Assembly: GCA_963809795.1 (NCBI GenBank) | Contig: CAWELN010000009.1 | Location: 248,001 to 312,000, forward strand | From: DASUAS01 sp963809795 | Lineage (GTDB): Bacteria; Actinomycetota; Acidimicrobiia; IMCC26256; DASPTH01 | Length of the DNA stretch: 64,000 nucleotides | Direction: 5' to 3' | Shown: in pieces, positions 48,948-57,580 of the stretch | How the letters are laid out: each line of letters begins with the position of its first letter | How positions within the stretch are numbered: the stretch's first letter is position 1 | Position numbers and translations under genes: made by a program | Notes under the pieces: model-generated | What the model saw: the letters and a program-made list of their open reading frames with translations, nothing else | The model's database searches: none | Told to the model about the DNA's origin: nothing

Positions 48948-49640
48948 GTGGCCACCCCCATCACGTTCGCCCACCGGGGCGCCAGCGCCGACGAGCCGGA
49001 GAACACGATGCCGGCGTTCCGCCTGGCGCTCGACCTCGGCGCGCGGGGCCTGGAATCCGACGCCCGGCTGTCGTCCGACGGCGAGGTGGTGCTGGTGCAC
49101 GGGGCCCTGGCCCGCCAGGGTTGGCGGCGCAAGCGGGTGGCGCAGTCGACCGCCGCGGAGCTCGCCGAGCTCGACGTGCCCCGCCTCGCCGACCTCTACA
49201 CGGAGCTCGGTGGCGAGTACGAGCTGTCGCTCGACGTCTACGACCCCGCCGCGGGGAAGCGCATCGTCGAGGTGGCGGCGGCGGCCAACGCCACGCACCG
49301 CCTGTGGCTCTGCTCGTCGAAGCCGGCGTTGCTCGAGACGCTCGGGGCGCTGGCGCCCGACGCGCACCTCGTGCACTCGATCCGGCGCCGCAACGTCGAC
49401 GTGCCGTTGGAGCGCCACGCGGCCCGTCTGGCCGAATTGGGCATCGACGTCGTCAACATGCACCGGTCCGACTGGACCGCGGGCCTGGTCGGCCTGTTCC
49501 ACCGGTTCGAGGTGAAGGCCTTCGGATGGGACGCCCAGGAGGTCCGCCACCTGCGCGAGCTCCTGGCCATGGGGATCGACGCCGTCTACTCCGACCACGT
49601 CGCCCGCATGGTCGCCACCATCGGCGAATTCACGGTGTGA
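48948..49640 (+). CDS. Glycerophosphodiester phosphodiesterase
   Basis: A 230-residue GDPD-fold enzyme. Catalytic features are the N-terminal FAHRGASADEPENT with the His-Arg and Glu-Asn pairs, LESDARLSSDGEVVLVHG with the metal Glu/Asp and the second His, and KAFGWDAQEVRHLREL near the end. It cleaves glycerophosphodiesters to glycerol 3-phosphate and an alcohol. It lacks a signal peptide. GTG 48948 starts the gene, which diverges from the zinc-ribbon gene and converges on lepB. Confidence 0.92.
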   Translation: MATPITFAHRGASADEPENTMPAFRLALDLGARGLESDARLSSDGEVVLVHGALARQGWRRKRVAQSTAAELAELDVPRLADLYTELGGEYELSLDVYDPAAGKRIVEVAAAANATHRLWLCSSKPALLETLGALAPDAHLVHSIRRRNVDVPLERHAARLAELGIDVVNMHRSDWTAGLVGLFHRFEVKAFGWDAQEVRHLRELLAMGIDAVYSDHVARMVATIGEFTV

Positions 49641-49697
49641 CGGGCATCCCGACGCATTTCGATGCACACGCGGTGCCCGGAGACGCAGCGACCGCAA

Positions 49698-50471
49698 CTA
49701 CATGAAGCCGATGCGGCCCGGCGGCCAGATGCGGAGGAACACCCGGCCGACGATGCTCGACTCCTTGATCGGTCCGTTGGCGCGCGCGTCCTGCGAATTG
49801 GTCCGGTTGTCGCCCATCACGAACACCTTGCCCGCGGGAACCTTGCAGCCGCCCTCGGGGCTGCCCTCGGGGCCGGTCGCGTCGCACACGAGCACCTTCT
49901 TGCCGGTGGCGTCGGTGATGTAGGGCAGCTCGGTCGGCATCGTGGTGATGGTGCCCTTGGGCAGGTAGCTCTCGTCGAGCAGCTTGCCGTCGATGCAGAT
50001 GCGGTTGGTCTCGCACTGGGTGACGGTCTCGCCGGGCAGCGCGACGACGCGCTTCACCAGGTCGTCGATGCCGGCGCGGTGCCACTCCCGGTTGGGCTCG
50101 GCCGCGAACACGACGATGTCGCCGCGGTGCAGGTCGTGCAGGTCGTAGCTGAGCTTGTTGACCAGGACCCGGTCCCCCACCTTCAGCGTCGGCACCATCG
50201 ACTCCGACGGGATGTAGAACGCCTGGAACAGGAAGGTCTTGATGACGATCGCGATGACGATCGCGACGACGATCAGGATGCCCCACTCGATGAAGGCGCG
50301 CTTCGGGTTGCGCTTCGACCGGGGCGCCGGTGCGTCACCGGCCGCGGCCGCGGCGGGATCGCCGCCCCCCGGACCGGGCCCGTCGCTCCCCCCGTACCCG
50401 TTCCCGGACGGTGGCGGCGCGGTGCCCGCTGGGGTGCCGACGACGGTGGGGGCTTCGACGTCGTCGGTCAC
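49698..50471 (-). CDS. lepB: Signal peptidase I
   Basis: A 257-residue type I signal peptidase. After a Gly/Pro-rich cytoplasmic start and one membrane helix (GILIVVAIVIAIVIKTFLF) comes the catalytic serine in IPSESMVPTLKVGD, the lysine in LVKRVVALPGE and the box E sequence MGDNRTNSQDAR. It removes Sec and Tat signal peptides at the outer face. Its nearness to tatA/tatC is functionally apt. The next gene upstream is pafC, 70 bp away. Confidence 0.95.
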   Translation of the reverse strand: MTDDVEAPTVVGTPAGTAPPPSGNGYGGSDGPGPGGGDPAAAAAGDAPAPRSKRNPKRAFIEWGILIVVAIVIAIVIKTFLFQAFYIPSESMVPTLKVGDRVLVNKLSYDLHDLHRGDIVVFAAEPNREWHRAGIDDLVKRVVALPGETVTQCETNRICIDGKLLDESYLPKGTITTMPTELPYITDATGKKVLVCDATGPEGSPEGGCKVPAGKVFVMGDNRTNSQDARANGPIKESSIVGRVFLRIWPPGRIGFM

Positions 50472-50541
50472 CGAGGTTGCTCCACGACCCCATCCTCGCA
50501 GATCCGTCGTGCGGAATCGGACGCGGGGGACGGTCTCGCGC

Positions 50542-51486
50542 TCACGTCGTGCCGTACCGGCGCCGGAGCCGGGCCGCCGCCTCCGCGCCGAGCTCGGTGA
50601 GCTCGGGCGGCGCCACCACTGTGGCGTCGGGACCCAGGGCCACGAGCAACCGTTCGAGCCACGCCGGCTCGCTGATGGCCAGCACCACCCGCCAGGTCCC
50701 GTCGTCGGCGCGCGTCGCCGATTCGTGGGGATGGCTCTCGACCACCCACTCGGCGGCCGGCGCGAGCCGCAGCGTCACGCGGGGATCCTCGGGGCGGGGC
50801 CGGTACACGAGGTCGCGCGCGTCGTCGTCGTCGGCGCGTGACGCCGGGTCGAAGCGCTCCCCCGTCGCGCGCACCGCCCGCACGCGGTCGACGCGGAACA
50901 GTCGCTCTCCCTGCGCACGGTGGCACCACGCGGCCACGTACCAGGCGCCGAACGCGTGGAACACCCGCCACGGGTCGATGACGCGGGTGGTCATCTCGTC
51001 GCGTGCGAAGGAGTAGTAGTCGATCTCGACGCGCTCGTCGTCGGCTTCCGCGTCCTGCAGTCGCTGCAACTGGTCGCTGGCGCCGACGTCGACCGCGAGG
51101 CTGCCCGGCGCGCCGAGGGCGTCGTCGAGCTTCGCCAGCGCGGTCGCCAGCGGACCGTCGTCGTCGGAGCCGGGGACCGCGAGCAGCGCACGTCCCGCGG
51201 CGAGCAGCGCGAGGCCCTCGGCCGGCGTGAGGCGCAACGGTCGTTCGAAGTACTCGGCGAGGCGGATCTCCACCTCGCCGTCGATCACCGACACGTCGAT
51301 CAACCGGTCCGCGGTGTACGGCGGCAGGCCGCACATCGGCAGCAGCTCGAGATCGCGTTCGAGCTCGCGCTCGGACACCTCGAACCGCGCCGCCAGCTCG
51401 GCGATGGTCCCGCCGGGATGGGCGAGGATCCACGGCACCAGTGCGAGGACGCGTTGGAGGCGCGGTCCGACCAGCGGACGGCTCAT
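50542..51486 (-). CDS. pafC: WYL-domain transcriptional regulator PafC
   Basis: A 314-residue protein: N-terminal winged helix-turn-helix (PRLQRVLALVPWILAHPG, 'ARFEVSERELERDLELLPMC'), central WYL domain ('RVIDPWRVFHAFGAWYVAAW', where the WYL triplet appears as WYV, and LFRVDRVRAVRATG) and a C-terminal WCX domain. With PafB it forms the heterodimeric activator that responds to DNA damage in mycobacteria. Its ATG overlaps the pafB stop (ATGA), and the order dop...pafA-pafB-pafC agrees with M. tuberculosis. Confidence 0.92.
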   Translation of the reverse strand: MSRPLVGPRLQRVLALVPWILAHPGGTIAELAARFEVSERELERDLELLPMCGLPPYTADRLIDVSVIDGEVEIRLAEYFERPLRLTPAEGLALLAAGRALLAVPGSDDDGPLATALAKLDDALGAPGSLAVDVGASDQLQRLQDAEADDERVEIDYYSFARDEMTTRVIDPWRVFHAFGAWYVAAWCHRAQGERLFRVDRVRAVRATGERFDPASRADDDDARDLVYRPRPEDPRVTLRLAPAAEWVVESHPHESATRADDGTWRVVLAISEPAWLERLLVALGPDATVVAPPELTELGAEAAARLRRRYGTT

Positions 51487-52466
51487 CCTTGCTCGCTCTC
51501 GCCGCGGCGCGGCGGGGCGCTCGGCCCCCGCTCCGTTGCGAACCCGCCCGCGACCGCGTCGAGCCACGCCACCATGTCAACGCGCAGCTCGGGCGGCGAC
51601 AGGACCTCCGCGTGATCGAGCAGGTCGACGACCCACGACCGGAACGCGGCGCGGTTCACCACCGGGAGGGAGACGACGATCCCGCCGTCGGGCCGGCGAT
51701 CCACCACCGCCTCCTCGCCCAGCTGGTCGACCACCCAGCCGGCGCGCGGGGCGTCGACCAGGACGTGCGCGTCGACGGGCTGGTCCTCGCCGTAGGTGAG
51801 CGGGTCGGCGCGGACGTACTCGGCCGGATCGACCGCGTCGGGCGGCGCGAAGCCCCCGTCGGGTCCCAGCTCGGGCTCGGCGTCGAGGCGGTCGACCCGG
51901 AAGGCGCGGGGGGCGTCCCGGTCGCGGTCGTGGCCGACGACGTACCAGTGACCGAAGCGGAGCACGACGCCGTAGGGATCGAGGTGGCGCACGCTGCCGC
52001 GGTACGAGAACGTCACCGTGGCCCGCCGGCTGACCGCGTCGAACAGCACCGCCAGGCCGGGGCTCACGTCGAGCTCGGCGAGGGCGGTGTCGGCACCCTC
52101 GCCGGCGAGGCCGCCCAGCTTCGCCAACCCCTCGCGGCCGGCGTCGCCCTCCAGACGCACCGCGGTCACGGCGACGTGCAACGCCGCCAGCTCGGGCTCG
52201 GTGAGCGAGAGCTCGGGGAGGTAGTAGTCGTCGGGGTGGATCCGGTAGGCCTGCTCGGCGCCGAACCCGTCGACCGTCTCGACCCGTATGGGCACGCCCA
52301 GCTCGCGCAACGTCTCCTTGTCGCGCTCGAACTGCCGGCGCCGGGAGGTCTTGTCCTCCGGGTAGCGGGGCTCGACCCGCTCCGAGAGCTCGTCGAGGGT
52401 GAGCGGGCGGCGGGTGTCGAGGAGCGTGGCGGTCAGGTTCACCAACCGCTCGAGGCGGTCAGCCAC
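51483..52466 (-). CDS. pafB: WYL-domain transcriptional regulator PafB
   Basis: A 327-residue regulator: winged helix-turn-helix (VADRLERLVNLTATLLDTRR, 'SRRRQFERDKETLRELGVPI'), WYL domain ('RHLDPYGVVLRFGHWYVVGH', then DRDAPRAFRVDRLDAEPEL) and WCX domain. It is the partner of PafC, encoded in the overlapping next gene. The GTG at 52466 overlaps the stop of the DUF3866 gene by 8 bp; the longer frame upstream is rejected as antisense-like within DUF3866. The pair lies in the Pup-ligase operon yet acts in DNA-damage control, not directly in pupylation. Confidence 0.92.
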   Translation of the reverse strand: MADRLERLVNLTATLLDTRRPLTLDELSERVEPRYPEDKTSRRRQFERDKETLRELGVPIRVETVDGFGAEQAYRIHPDDYYLPELSLTEPELAALHVAVTAVRLEGDAGREGLAKLGGLAGEGADTALAELDVSPGLAVLFDAVSRRATVTFSYRGSVRHLDPYGVVLRFGHWYVVGHDRDRDAPRAFRVDRLDAEPELGPDGGFAPPDAVDPAEYVRADPLTYGEDQPVDAHVLVDAPRAGWVVDQLGEEAVVDRRPDGGIVVSLPVVNRAAFRSWVVDLLDHAEVLSPPELRVDMVAWLDAVAGGFATERGPSAPPRRGESEQG

Positions 52467-53526
52467 CGTCGACCCGCTCGGCCGCGAGCGTCCCCGCCGC
52501 GGCCGCGGCCTGGAACAGCGCGGGATCGGCGGCCGCCGGCCGGCCCATCGACGTGATCGCCAGGCCGAACCGGGCGAAGAGCTCCAGCACCTCGGGGGCG
52601 GCGACGTCGACCAGGTCGTGACGCCGGTCGATCCCCGCGGCCACGAGGTCGTCGCGCAGGCGGACGGCCTGCTCGGCCGGGAGCTCCGGCACCGCGACCA
52701 GCACACGCTCGCGGGTGGCCAGGCGCAGTGCGGTGGCGCTGTGGTGCGACAACCCGACGTGACGGTCGCGCCCGTCGGCGAACGACATCCGCAGGCACGC
52801 GATGGCCACCCCGCCCAACGCGTGCGCGGCGTCGAGGATCGGACCGACCTCCATGCCGCTGAACCCGAGCCGGGTGTTGGTGCCGACGATGCCCGGTCCC
52901 ATCACGACCACCGCGGCGTCGGCGTGTGCGACGTGGCGCGCCACCGCCAGCGCGGAGTAGATCGAGACCGCCTCGTAGTCGCCGCCGAAGGCGTGCCCGC
53001 ACGTGACGGTGGCGTCGACGAGCCCCTTCGAGCAGAGCGTGGCGACGAGGTCGGACAGCGCCATCGGCAGCCCCGCGCCGTCGGTCATCACGTACGCCAG
53101 GCGCCCGTCGGGCCGCGCGGCGCGGAAGGCGGCCGCCACCGCGGGCAGCTGGCTGTGCAGGGCCGCCACCACCACCGGCATCCCGTCGATCGATTCCACC
53201 TCGGCCAGCGCCTCGAGGTGCTCCTCGGTGCTGCCGACGTCGGATTGGATGCTCGTGTACCGGCCCTTGATGATGTGGCCCGGACCGGTCTCGCTCCAGT
53301 GGTCGCGCTCGAGGTTCCAGTGCACGACGTGCCACCCTCCGGTGCCGAGACCGAGCTCGACCGCGGTGGTGTTGACGACGACGCGGTCACCGAGCGCGAC
53401 CGGCCCGGTGAGCTGTGGCAACGCGTAGGCCCGTTCGGGTCCCTGACCGAGGTCGACCTCGACGCGCTGCAGCCCGCGCCGCGCCTCGAGCAGCTTCACG
53501 ACCTCGCCGGTCCGGTACGACGGCAT
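52459..53526 (-). CDS. DUF3866 family protein
   Basis: A 355-residue protein typical of the DUF3866 family found beside pafA in many actinomycetes. Features seen are the opening MPSYRTGEVVKLLEARRGLQ, an OB-like N-terminal strand set (GDRVVVNTTAVELGLGTGGW), 'IIKGRYTSIQSDVGSTEEHL', 'MTDGAGLPMALSDLVATLC', 'TCGHAFGGDYEAVSIYSAL' and 'MGPGIVGTNTRLGFSGMEVG'. The two Gly-rich segments resemble a substrate pocket, but no activity is known. It ends within pafB and begins 17 bp after pafA, so it is part of that transcript. Confidence 0.9.
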   Translation of the reverse strand: MPSYRTGEVVKLLEARRGLQRVEVDLGQGPERAYALPQLTGPVALGDRVVVNTTAVELGLGTGGWHVVHWNLERDHWSETGPGHIIKGRYTSIQSDVGSTEEHLEALAEVESIDGMPVVVAALHSQLPAVAAAFRAARPDGRLAYVMTDGAGLPMALSDLVATLCSKGLVDATVTCGHAFGGDYEAVSIYSALAVARHVAHADAAVVVMGPGIVGTNTRLGFSGMEVGPILDAAHALGGVAIACLRMSFADGRDRHVGLSHHSATALRLATRERVLVAVPELPAEQAVRLRDDLVAAGIDRRHDLVDVAAPEVLELFARFGLAITSMGRPAAADPALFQAAAAAGTLAAERVDGG

Positions 53527-53543
53527 CCTGGAACGCTACGGGG

Positions 53544-54902
53544 CTACAAACTGGCGATGAGGCGCTCGACGCGGTCGTCGCGCGACTTGAACGGGTCCTT
53601 GCACAGGACCGTGCGCTGCGCCTGGTCGTTGAGCTTCAGGTGCACCCAGTCGACGGTGTAGTCGCGCTTGCGTTCCTTCGCCCGCTTGATGAACGCGCCG
53701 CGCAGTCGCGCCCGCGTCGTCTGCGGCGGTGTGACCGTCGCCTCCTCGATCGCCTCGTCGGTGGCGGTGCGCTCGACCGCGCCGCGGCGCTCGAGGAGGT
53801 AGTAGAGCGATCGGGCCCGGGTGACGTCGTGGTAGGCGAGGTCGAGGAGCGCGACGCGGGGGTTGGTGAGCGCGAGGTCGTGACGCTCCCGGTACGCCTC
53901 GATCATGTGGTACTTGATCACCCAGTCGACCTCGGTCGACAGCTTGAGCGGGTCGTTCTCGAGGTGGGTCATCACGTGCTCCCACATCCCGAGCGCCTGC
54001 TCCTCGAGCGGCGACAGACCACGCCGCTTCGCGAATTGCAGCGCGCGTTGCAGGTACTCCGACTGCATCTCGACCGCCGACAGCTCGCGACCGTTGGCGA
54101 GGCGCACGCGTCGCCGGCACGTGATGTCGTGGCTGATCTCGCGGATGGCGCGGATCGGGTTCTCGAGCGTGAGGTCGCGCCACGGGCGCGAGTCCTCCTC
54201 GAGCATGCGCAGCACGATCGACGTCGCCCCGATCTTGAGGAACGTCGTGTACTCGCTCATGTTCGAGTCGCCGACGATCACGTGCAGCCGGCGGAACCGC
54301 TCGGCGTCGGCGTGGGGCTCGTCGCGCGTGTTGATGATCGGTCGCGAGCGGGTGGTCGCGCTCGACACACCCTCCCAGATGTGCTCGGCCCGCTGGCTCA
54401 CGCAGTACATCGCGCCCCGCGCGGTCTGGAGCACCTTGCCCGCGCCTGCGTACACCTGGCGGGTCACGAGGAACGGGATGAGCACGTCGGTGAACTTGGT
54501 GAAGTCGCCCTCGCGCTCGACCAGGTAGTTCTCGTGGCAGCCGTACGAGTTGCCGGCGGAGTCGGTGTTGTTCTTGAAGAGGTACACCTCGCCGCGTATG
54601 CCTTCTTCGCGCAGCCGCTGCTCGGCGCTGCGCACCAGGCCCTCGAGGATCCGCTCCCCCGCCTTGTCGTGGACGACCAGGTCGGCGATGGAATCGCACT
54701 CGGGGGTGGCGTACTCGGGGTGGCTGCCCACGTCGAGGTACAGCCGGGCGCCGTTCTCGAGGAAGACGTTGCTGGAACGCCCCCAGCTCACCACCCGGCG
54801 GAACAGGTAGCGGGCGACCTCGTCGGGGCTGAGCCGGCGCTGGCCGCGCAGGGTGCAGGTGACGCCGTACTCGTTCTCGAGCCCGAAGATGCGTCGCTCC
54901 AC
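53544..54902 (-). CDS. pafA: Pup-protein ligase PafA
   Basis: A 452-residue carboxylate-amine ligase that joins the C-terminal glutamate of Pup to substrate lysines. The N-terminal RIFGLENEYGVTCTL, 'LDVGSHPEYATPECDSI', 'KNNTDSAGNSYGCHENYLV' and 'RPIINTRDEPHADAERFRRL' are shared with Dop and glutamine-synthetase-like ligases. PafA is told from its paralogue Dop by the shorter N-terminal loop (residues 36-50 lack the Dop loop seen in the gene at 60.0 kb) and by position next to pafB. It starts the pafA-DUF3866-pafB-pafC unit. Confidence 0.96.
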   Translation of the reverse strand: MERRIFGLENEYGVTCTLRGQRRLSPDEVARYLFRRVVSWGRSSNVFLENGARLYLDVGSHPEYATPECDSIADLVVHDKAGERILEGLVRSAEQRLREEGIRGEVYLFKNNTDSAGNSYGCHENYLVEREGDFTKFTDVLIPFLVTRQVYAGAGKVLQTARGAMYCVSQRAEHIWEGVSSATTRSRPIINTRDEPHADAERFRRLHVIVGDSNMSEYTTFLKIGATSIVLRMLEEDSRPWRDLTLENPIRAIREISHDITCRRRVRLANGRELSAVEMQSEYLQRALQFAKRRGLSPLEEQALGMWEHVMTHLENDPLKLSTEVDWVIKYHMIEAYRERHDLALTNPRVALLDLAYHDVTRARSLYYLLERRGAVERTATDEAIEEATVTPPQTTRARLRGAFIKRAKERKRDYTVDWVHLKLNDQAQRTVLCKDPFKSRDDRVERLIASL

Positions 54903-54944
54903 GGCCGCGAGGCTAGTGCCGGGCCCGGATGGTCACGCGCCGGT

Positions 54945-55589
54945 TCAGGGCGTGCCGGTGCCGGGCGCCGCGGGCTGGGCCGGGACCGTGGCGCCAGCGG
55001 CGTTCGCCGCCGCCGCGCACGTGGGGTCGGCGGTGACGGCACCACCCATCGCGTTCGAGTGGTCGAGCTTCTGCAGGCGCTTGGCGTGCGCGCCCTGTGC
55101 GCTGAGGCCCTTGCCGAGGTTGGTCCCGATCTTCTTGGCCGCCGCGCTCAGCTTCTTCGGCTCGACCGGCAGCTTCGACCCGGCCCGGGATGACTGGGCC
55201 GCGTAGGTCTTGCTCGCCTGGGTGAGCAAGATCCGCAGCTCCTGGGTGAGCGCCTTGCCGTTCTCGACGTCGGGCACGCCGTTGGCGGTCGCGGCCTTCG
55301 CCGCCCGTTCGGCGGAGCTCCCGGCCCGGCGGAGCGAGTCGGTGAGGGCGGTGACGGTGGCGCCGCCGGCGGTCGAATCGGTGACGCCGGCGACCGCGGT
55401 CTGGAGCTGCGCGGCCACCGCCAGGGCGTCGGTCTCGTAGGAGGCGAACGTCTGGCAGAACGTCGCCACCCACTGGTTCAGGGGCACGGGCGGGGTGGCG
55501 GCGGTGGCGGCCGGTGCGGCGATGGGCACCAGCACCGACCCGGTGACGAGGGCCAGGGCGGCGGTCAGGAGGCGGAGGGGCGCGGGCAT
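54945..55589 (-). CDS. Secreted hypothetical protein (214 aa)
   Basis: A signal peptide (MPAPLRLLTAALALVTGSVL to ATAATPPVP) is followed by a helical, Ala-rich exported domain with cysteines in VATFCQTFASYE and ADPTCAAAANAA that may form a disulfide. No catalytic motif is seen. It lies 42 bp upstream of pafA on the same strand and may be part of that transcript. The ATG at 55589 gives the shortest form with a complete signal peptide. Family not recognised. Confidence 0.8.
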   Translation of the reverse strand: MPAPLRLLTAALALVTGSVLVPIAAPAATAATPPVPLNQWVATFCQTFASYETDALAVAAQLQTAVAGVTDSTAGGATVTALTDSLRRAGSSAERAAKAATANGVPDVENGKALTQELRILLTQASKTYAAQSSRAGSKLPVEPKKLSAAAKKIGTNLGKGLSAQGAHAKRLQKLDHSNAMGGAVTADPTCAAAANAAGATVPAQPAAPGTGTP

Positions 55590-55631
55590 GCGACCCCGCA
55601 GGCTAGGGGCGGACGGTCCTAACATTCGTGC

Positions 55632-56003
55632 ATGGACGGCCGCGTACGGATGGCGCCCCTGACCTGCGTCGCGGGCGCGTTCCGGGCCCGGGTCCTCGCC
55701 GCCCGGCTCGAGTCCGAGGGCATCGACGCGCAGCTGCGCGGGGCGTTGGAGAGCCCCTACGGGCTCACGATGGGCGACATGGCACGGGTCGACGTGTACG
55801 TCCCCGAGGACCAGCTCGCCGACGCCCGCTACGTGCTCCTGGCCGACGAGATCGACGCCACCCTCGCTGCGCCCAGCGACTGGTGGGACGCCGGTGCCGA
55901 GCCTCCGGTCGTGCGCCGCCGGCGCCGCCTGCGCTGGATGGCGGCGGCGCTGCTGGCGATCGCGGTGCTCGGCACGTTCCTGGGCGCGGTGCGCCACTGG
56001 TAG
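55632..56003 (+). CDS. DUF2007-like protein with C-terminal membrane helix
   Basis: A 123-residue protein. Residues 8-75 ('VAGAFRARVLAARLESEGID', 'ARVDVYVPEDQLADARYVL') match the DUF2007 pattern of small proteins that bind ligands in a ferredoxin-like fold. The C-terminus is a membrane helix (MAAALLAIAVLGTFLGAV) after an Arg-rich stretch, so the domain faces the cytoplasm. It is on the opposite strand to the proteasome genes on both sides. The role is unknown. Confidence 0.8.
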   Translation: MDGRVRMAPLTCVAGAFRARVLAARLESEGIDAQLRGALESPYGLTMGDMARVDVYVPEDQLADARYVLLADEIDATLAAPSDWWDAGAEPPVVRRRRRLRWMAAALLAIAVLGTFLGAVRHW

Positions 56004-56037
56004 GCGCGCCGCGAGACGCGCGGGCCGGGTGTTCGGC

Positions 56038-56721
56038 TCAGCCGGCCTCGAGGATGGCGATCAGCTCGCCGCCGTTGATGCGGCGGAACGCCCGCCGGGG
56101 ACGCGTGCGGTCGAGGATGGCGACCTCGAGCTGGTCGGCGGAGAGCACGGTGTCCGGTCCCGCCAGCACCGACGCGCCGAGGCGGATGGCGGCGCCGGCG
56201 TCCATCTGCGCGTTGAAGCGCGTCTCGAGCGCCTGCGCGATCTCCTCCGCCTGACCGCCGAGGACGGTGCTGCCCTCCTCGTCCATGACGGTGCCGTCGT
56301 AGAGGATGTGGTACAGCTCGTCGTCCTCGACCGACTCCCCCACCTGCGCGACGAGGATCTCGACCTCGTACGGCTTCATCTCGTGGGTGAACACCTGCCC
56401 GAGGGTCTGGCCGTAGGCGTTGGCGAGCGCGCGTGCGTTCACGTCCTCGCGAGCGAACGAGTAGCCCTTGAGGTCGGCCTGGCGCACCCCGGCGACCCGC
56501 AGCATCTCGAACTCGTTGTACTTGCCGACGCCGGCGAACGCGATGCGGTCGTAGATCTCGGAGATCTTGTAGAGCGTGCGGAACGCGTTCTCGGCGACGA
56601 GCACGATCCCGTCGACGACGCTGAAGGCGACGAGGCTGCGGCCGCGGGCGATGCCCTTCCGCGCGTAGTCCGCGCGGTCCTTCATCATCTGTTCCGGCGG
56701 GACGTAGAAGGGCATGCTCAC
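56038..56721 (-). CDS. prcA: Proteasome alpha subunit
   Basis: A 227-residue actinobacterial proteasome alpha subunit. It opens with MSMPFYVPPEQMMKDRADYA and contains the alpha-type 'YARKGIARGRSLVAFSVVDG', 'FAGVGKYNEFEMLRVAGVRQ', 'VTHEMKPYEVEIL'-like segment (written VFTHEMKPYEVEIL here). Alpha rings gate the core and dock the Mpa/ARC ATPase. The GTG at 56721 overlaps the prcB stop (GTGA); ATG 56715 is an alternative. The C-terminus (GGELIAILEAG) is short, without the extended tail seen in some species. Confidence 0.95.
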   Translation of the reverse strand: MSMPFYVPPEQMMKDRADYARKGIARGRSLVAFSVVDGIVLVAENAFRTLYKISEIYDRIAFAGVGKYNEFEMLRVAGVRQADLKGYSFAREDVNARALANAYGQTLGQVFTHEMKPYEVEILVAQVGESVEDDELYHILYDGTVMDEEGSTVLGGQAEEIAQALETRFNAQMDAGAAIRLGASVLAGPDTVLSADQLEVAILDRTRPRRAFRRINGGELIAILEAG

Positions 56722-57536
56722 AGCCCGCTCCCCTCTTCGCGGCCGCCGTAGAGCGCGTCGGACCGGATGGCGACCTCGTCGTCGGGCACGCTCGAGAAGC
56801 CGTCGGACGAGATCACCGCCACCGTCGGGAAGATCCGCCGGACCAGGTCGGGACCGCCGGTGGCGGTGTCCTCGTCGGCCGCCGCGAACAGCGAGCGGAG
56901 CGCGAGGTCGACGGTGTCGTCGCGGGTCAAGTCCTCCCGCCAGGTGGCCTTGATCCAGTTGCGGGCGTGGACGCCGCCGGAGCCGTTGGTCTGGAAGTCG
57001 GACTCCTCGTACTTGCCGCCGGTGACGTCGTAGCTGAACACCCGACCGCGGTCGCGACGGTGGTCGTACCCGGCGAAGAGCGGCACGACCGCGAAGCCCT
57101 GCATGGCGGCCGGGAGGTTCCCGCGCACCATCTGCCCGAGCTGGTTGGCCTTGCCCTCGAGCGAGAGCGTCTCGCCCTCGATCTTCTCGTAGTGCTCGAG
57201 CTGCACCTGGAACAGCTTGACCATCTCGACCGCGGGACCGGCGGCCCCGGCAATGGCGACGCCGGAGTAGTCGTCGGCCGGGAAGACCTTCTCGATGCGC
57301 CGGCTGGCGATCGTGTACCCGGCGGTGGCGCGCCGGTCGCCCGCCATCACCACTCCCCCGGCGAAGCGGATGGCGAGGACGGTGGTGCCGTGGGTGATGT
57401 CGAGCGGCGCGGCACCGGCGGATCCCTCCAACCCGGCACCGGGGAGGTCGTGCGGCGCGACGCGACGCAGGAGGTCGAGGAAGGACGAGCCGGGATCGAG
57501 GCCCGGCGCGAACGTGGGAAGGGGAGACTCGGTCAC
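56718..57536 (-). CDS. prcB: Proteasome beta subunit
   Basis: A 272-residue precursor. The propeptide (about 50 residues, VTESPLPTFAPGLDPGSS to PLDITHG) is removed so that Thr51 of the TTVLAIRFAGGVV segment becomes the N-terminal nucleophile; the supporting Lys is in RRIEKVFPADD. The remaining sequence ('SGVAIAGAAGPAVEMVKLFQ', 'FSYDVTGGKYEESDFQTNGS') is typical. GTG 57536 gives the normal propeptide length. PrcB forms the catalytic rings of the 20S core with PrcA, whose gene overlaps its stop. Confidence 0.95.
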   Translation of the reverse strand: MTESPLPTFAPGLDPGSSFLDLLRRVAPHDLPGAGLEGSAGAAPLDITHGTTVLAIRFAGGVVMAGDRRATAGYTIASRRIEKVFPADDYSGVAIAGAAGPAVEMVKLFQVQLEHYEKIEGETLSLEGKANQLGQMVRGNLPAAMQGFAVVPLFAGYDHRRDRGRVFSYDVTGGKYEESDFQTNGSGGVHARNWIKATWREDLTRDDTVDLALRSLFAAADEDTATGGPDLVRRIFPTVAVISSDGFSSVPDDEVAIRSDALYGGREEGSGL

Positions 57537-57580
57537 GCGGGCGAGCCTATACGGGGCCTTCGCGTTCGCCGTCGGCCCGG

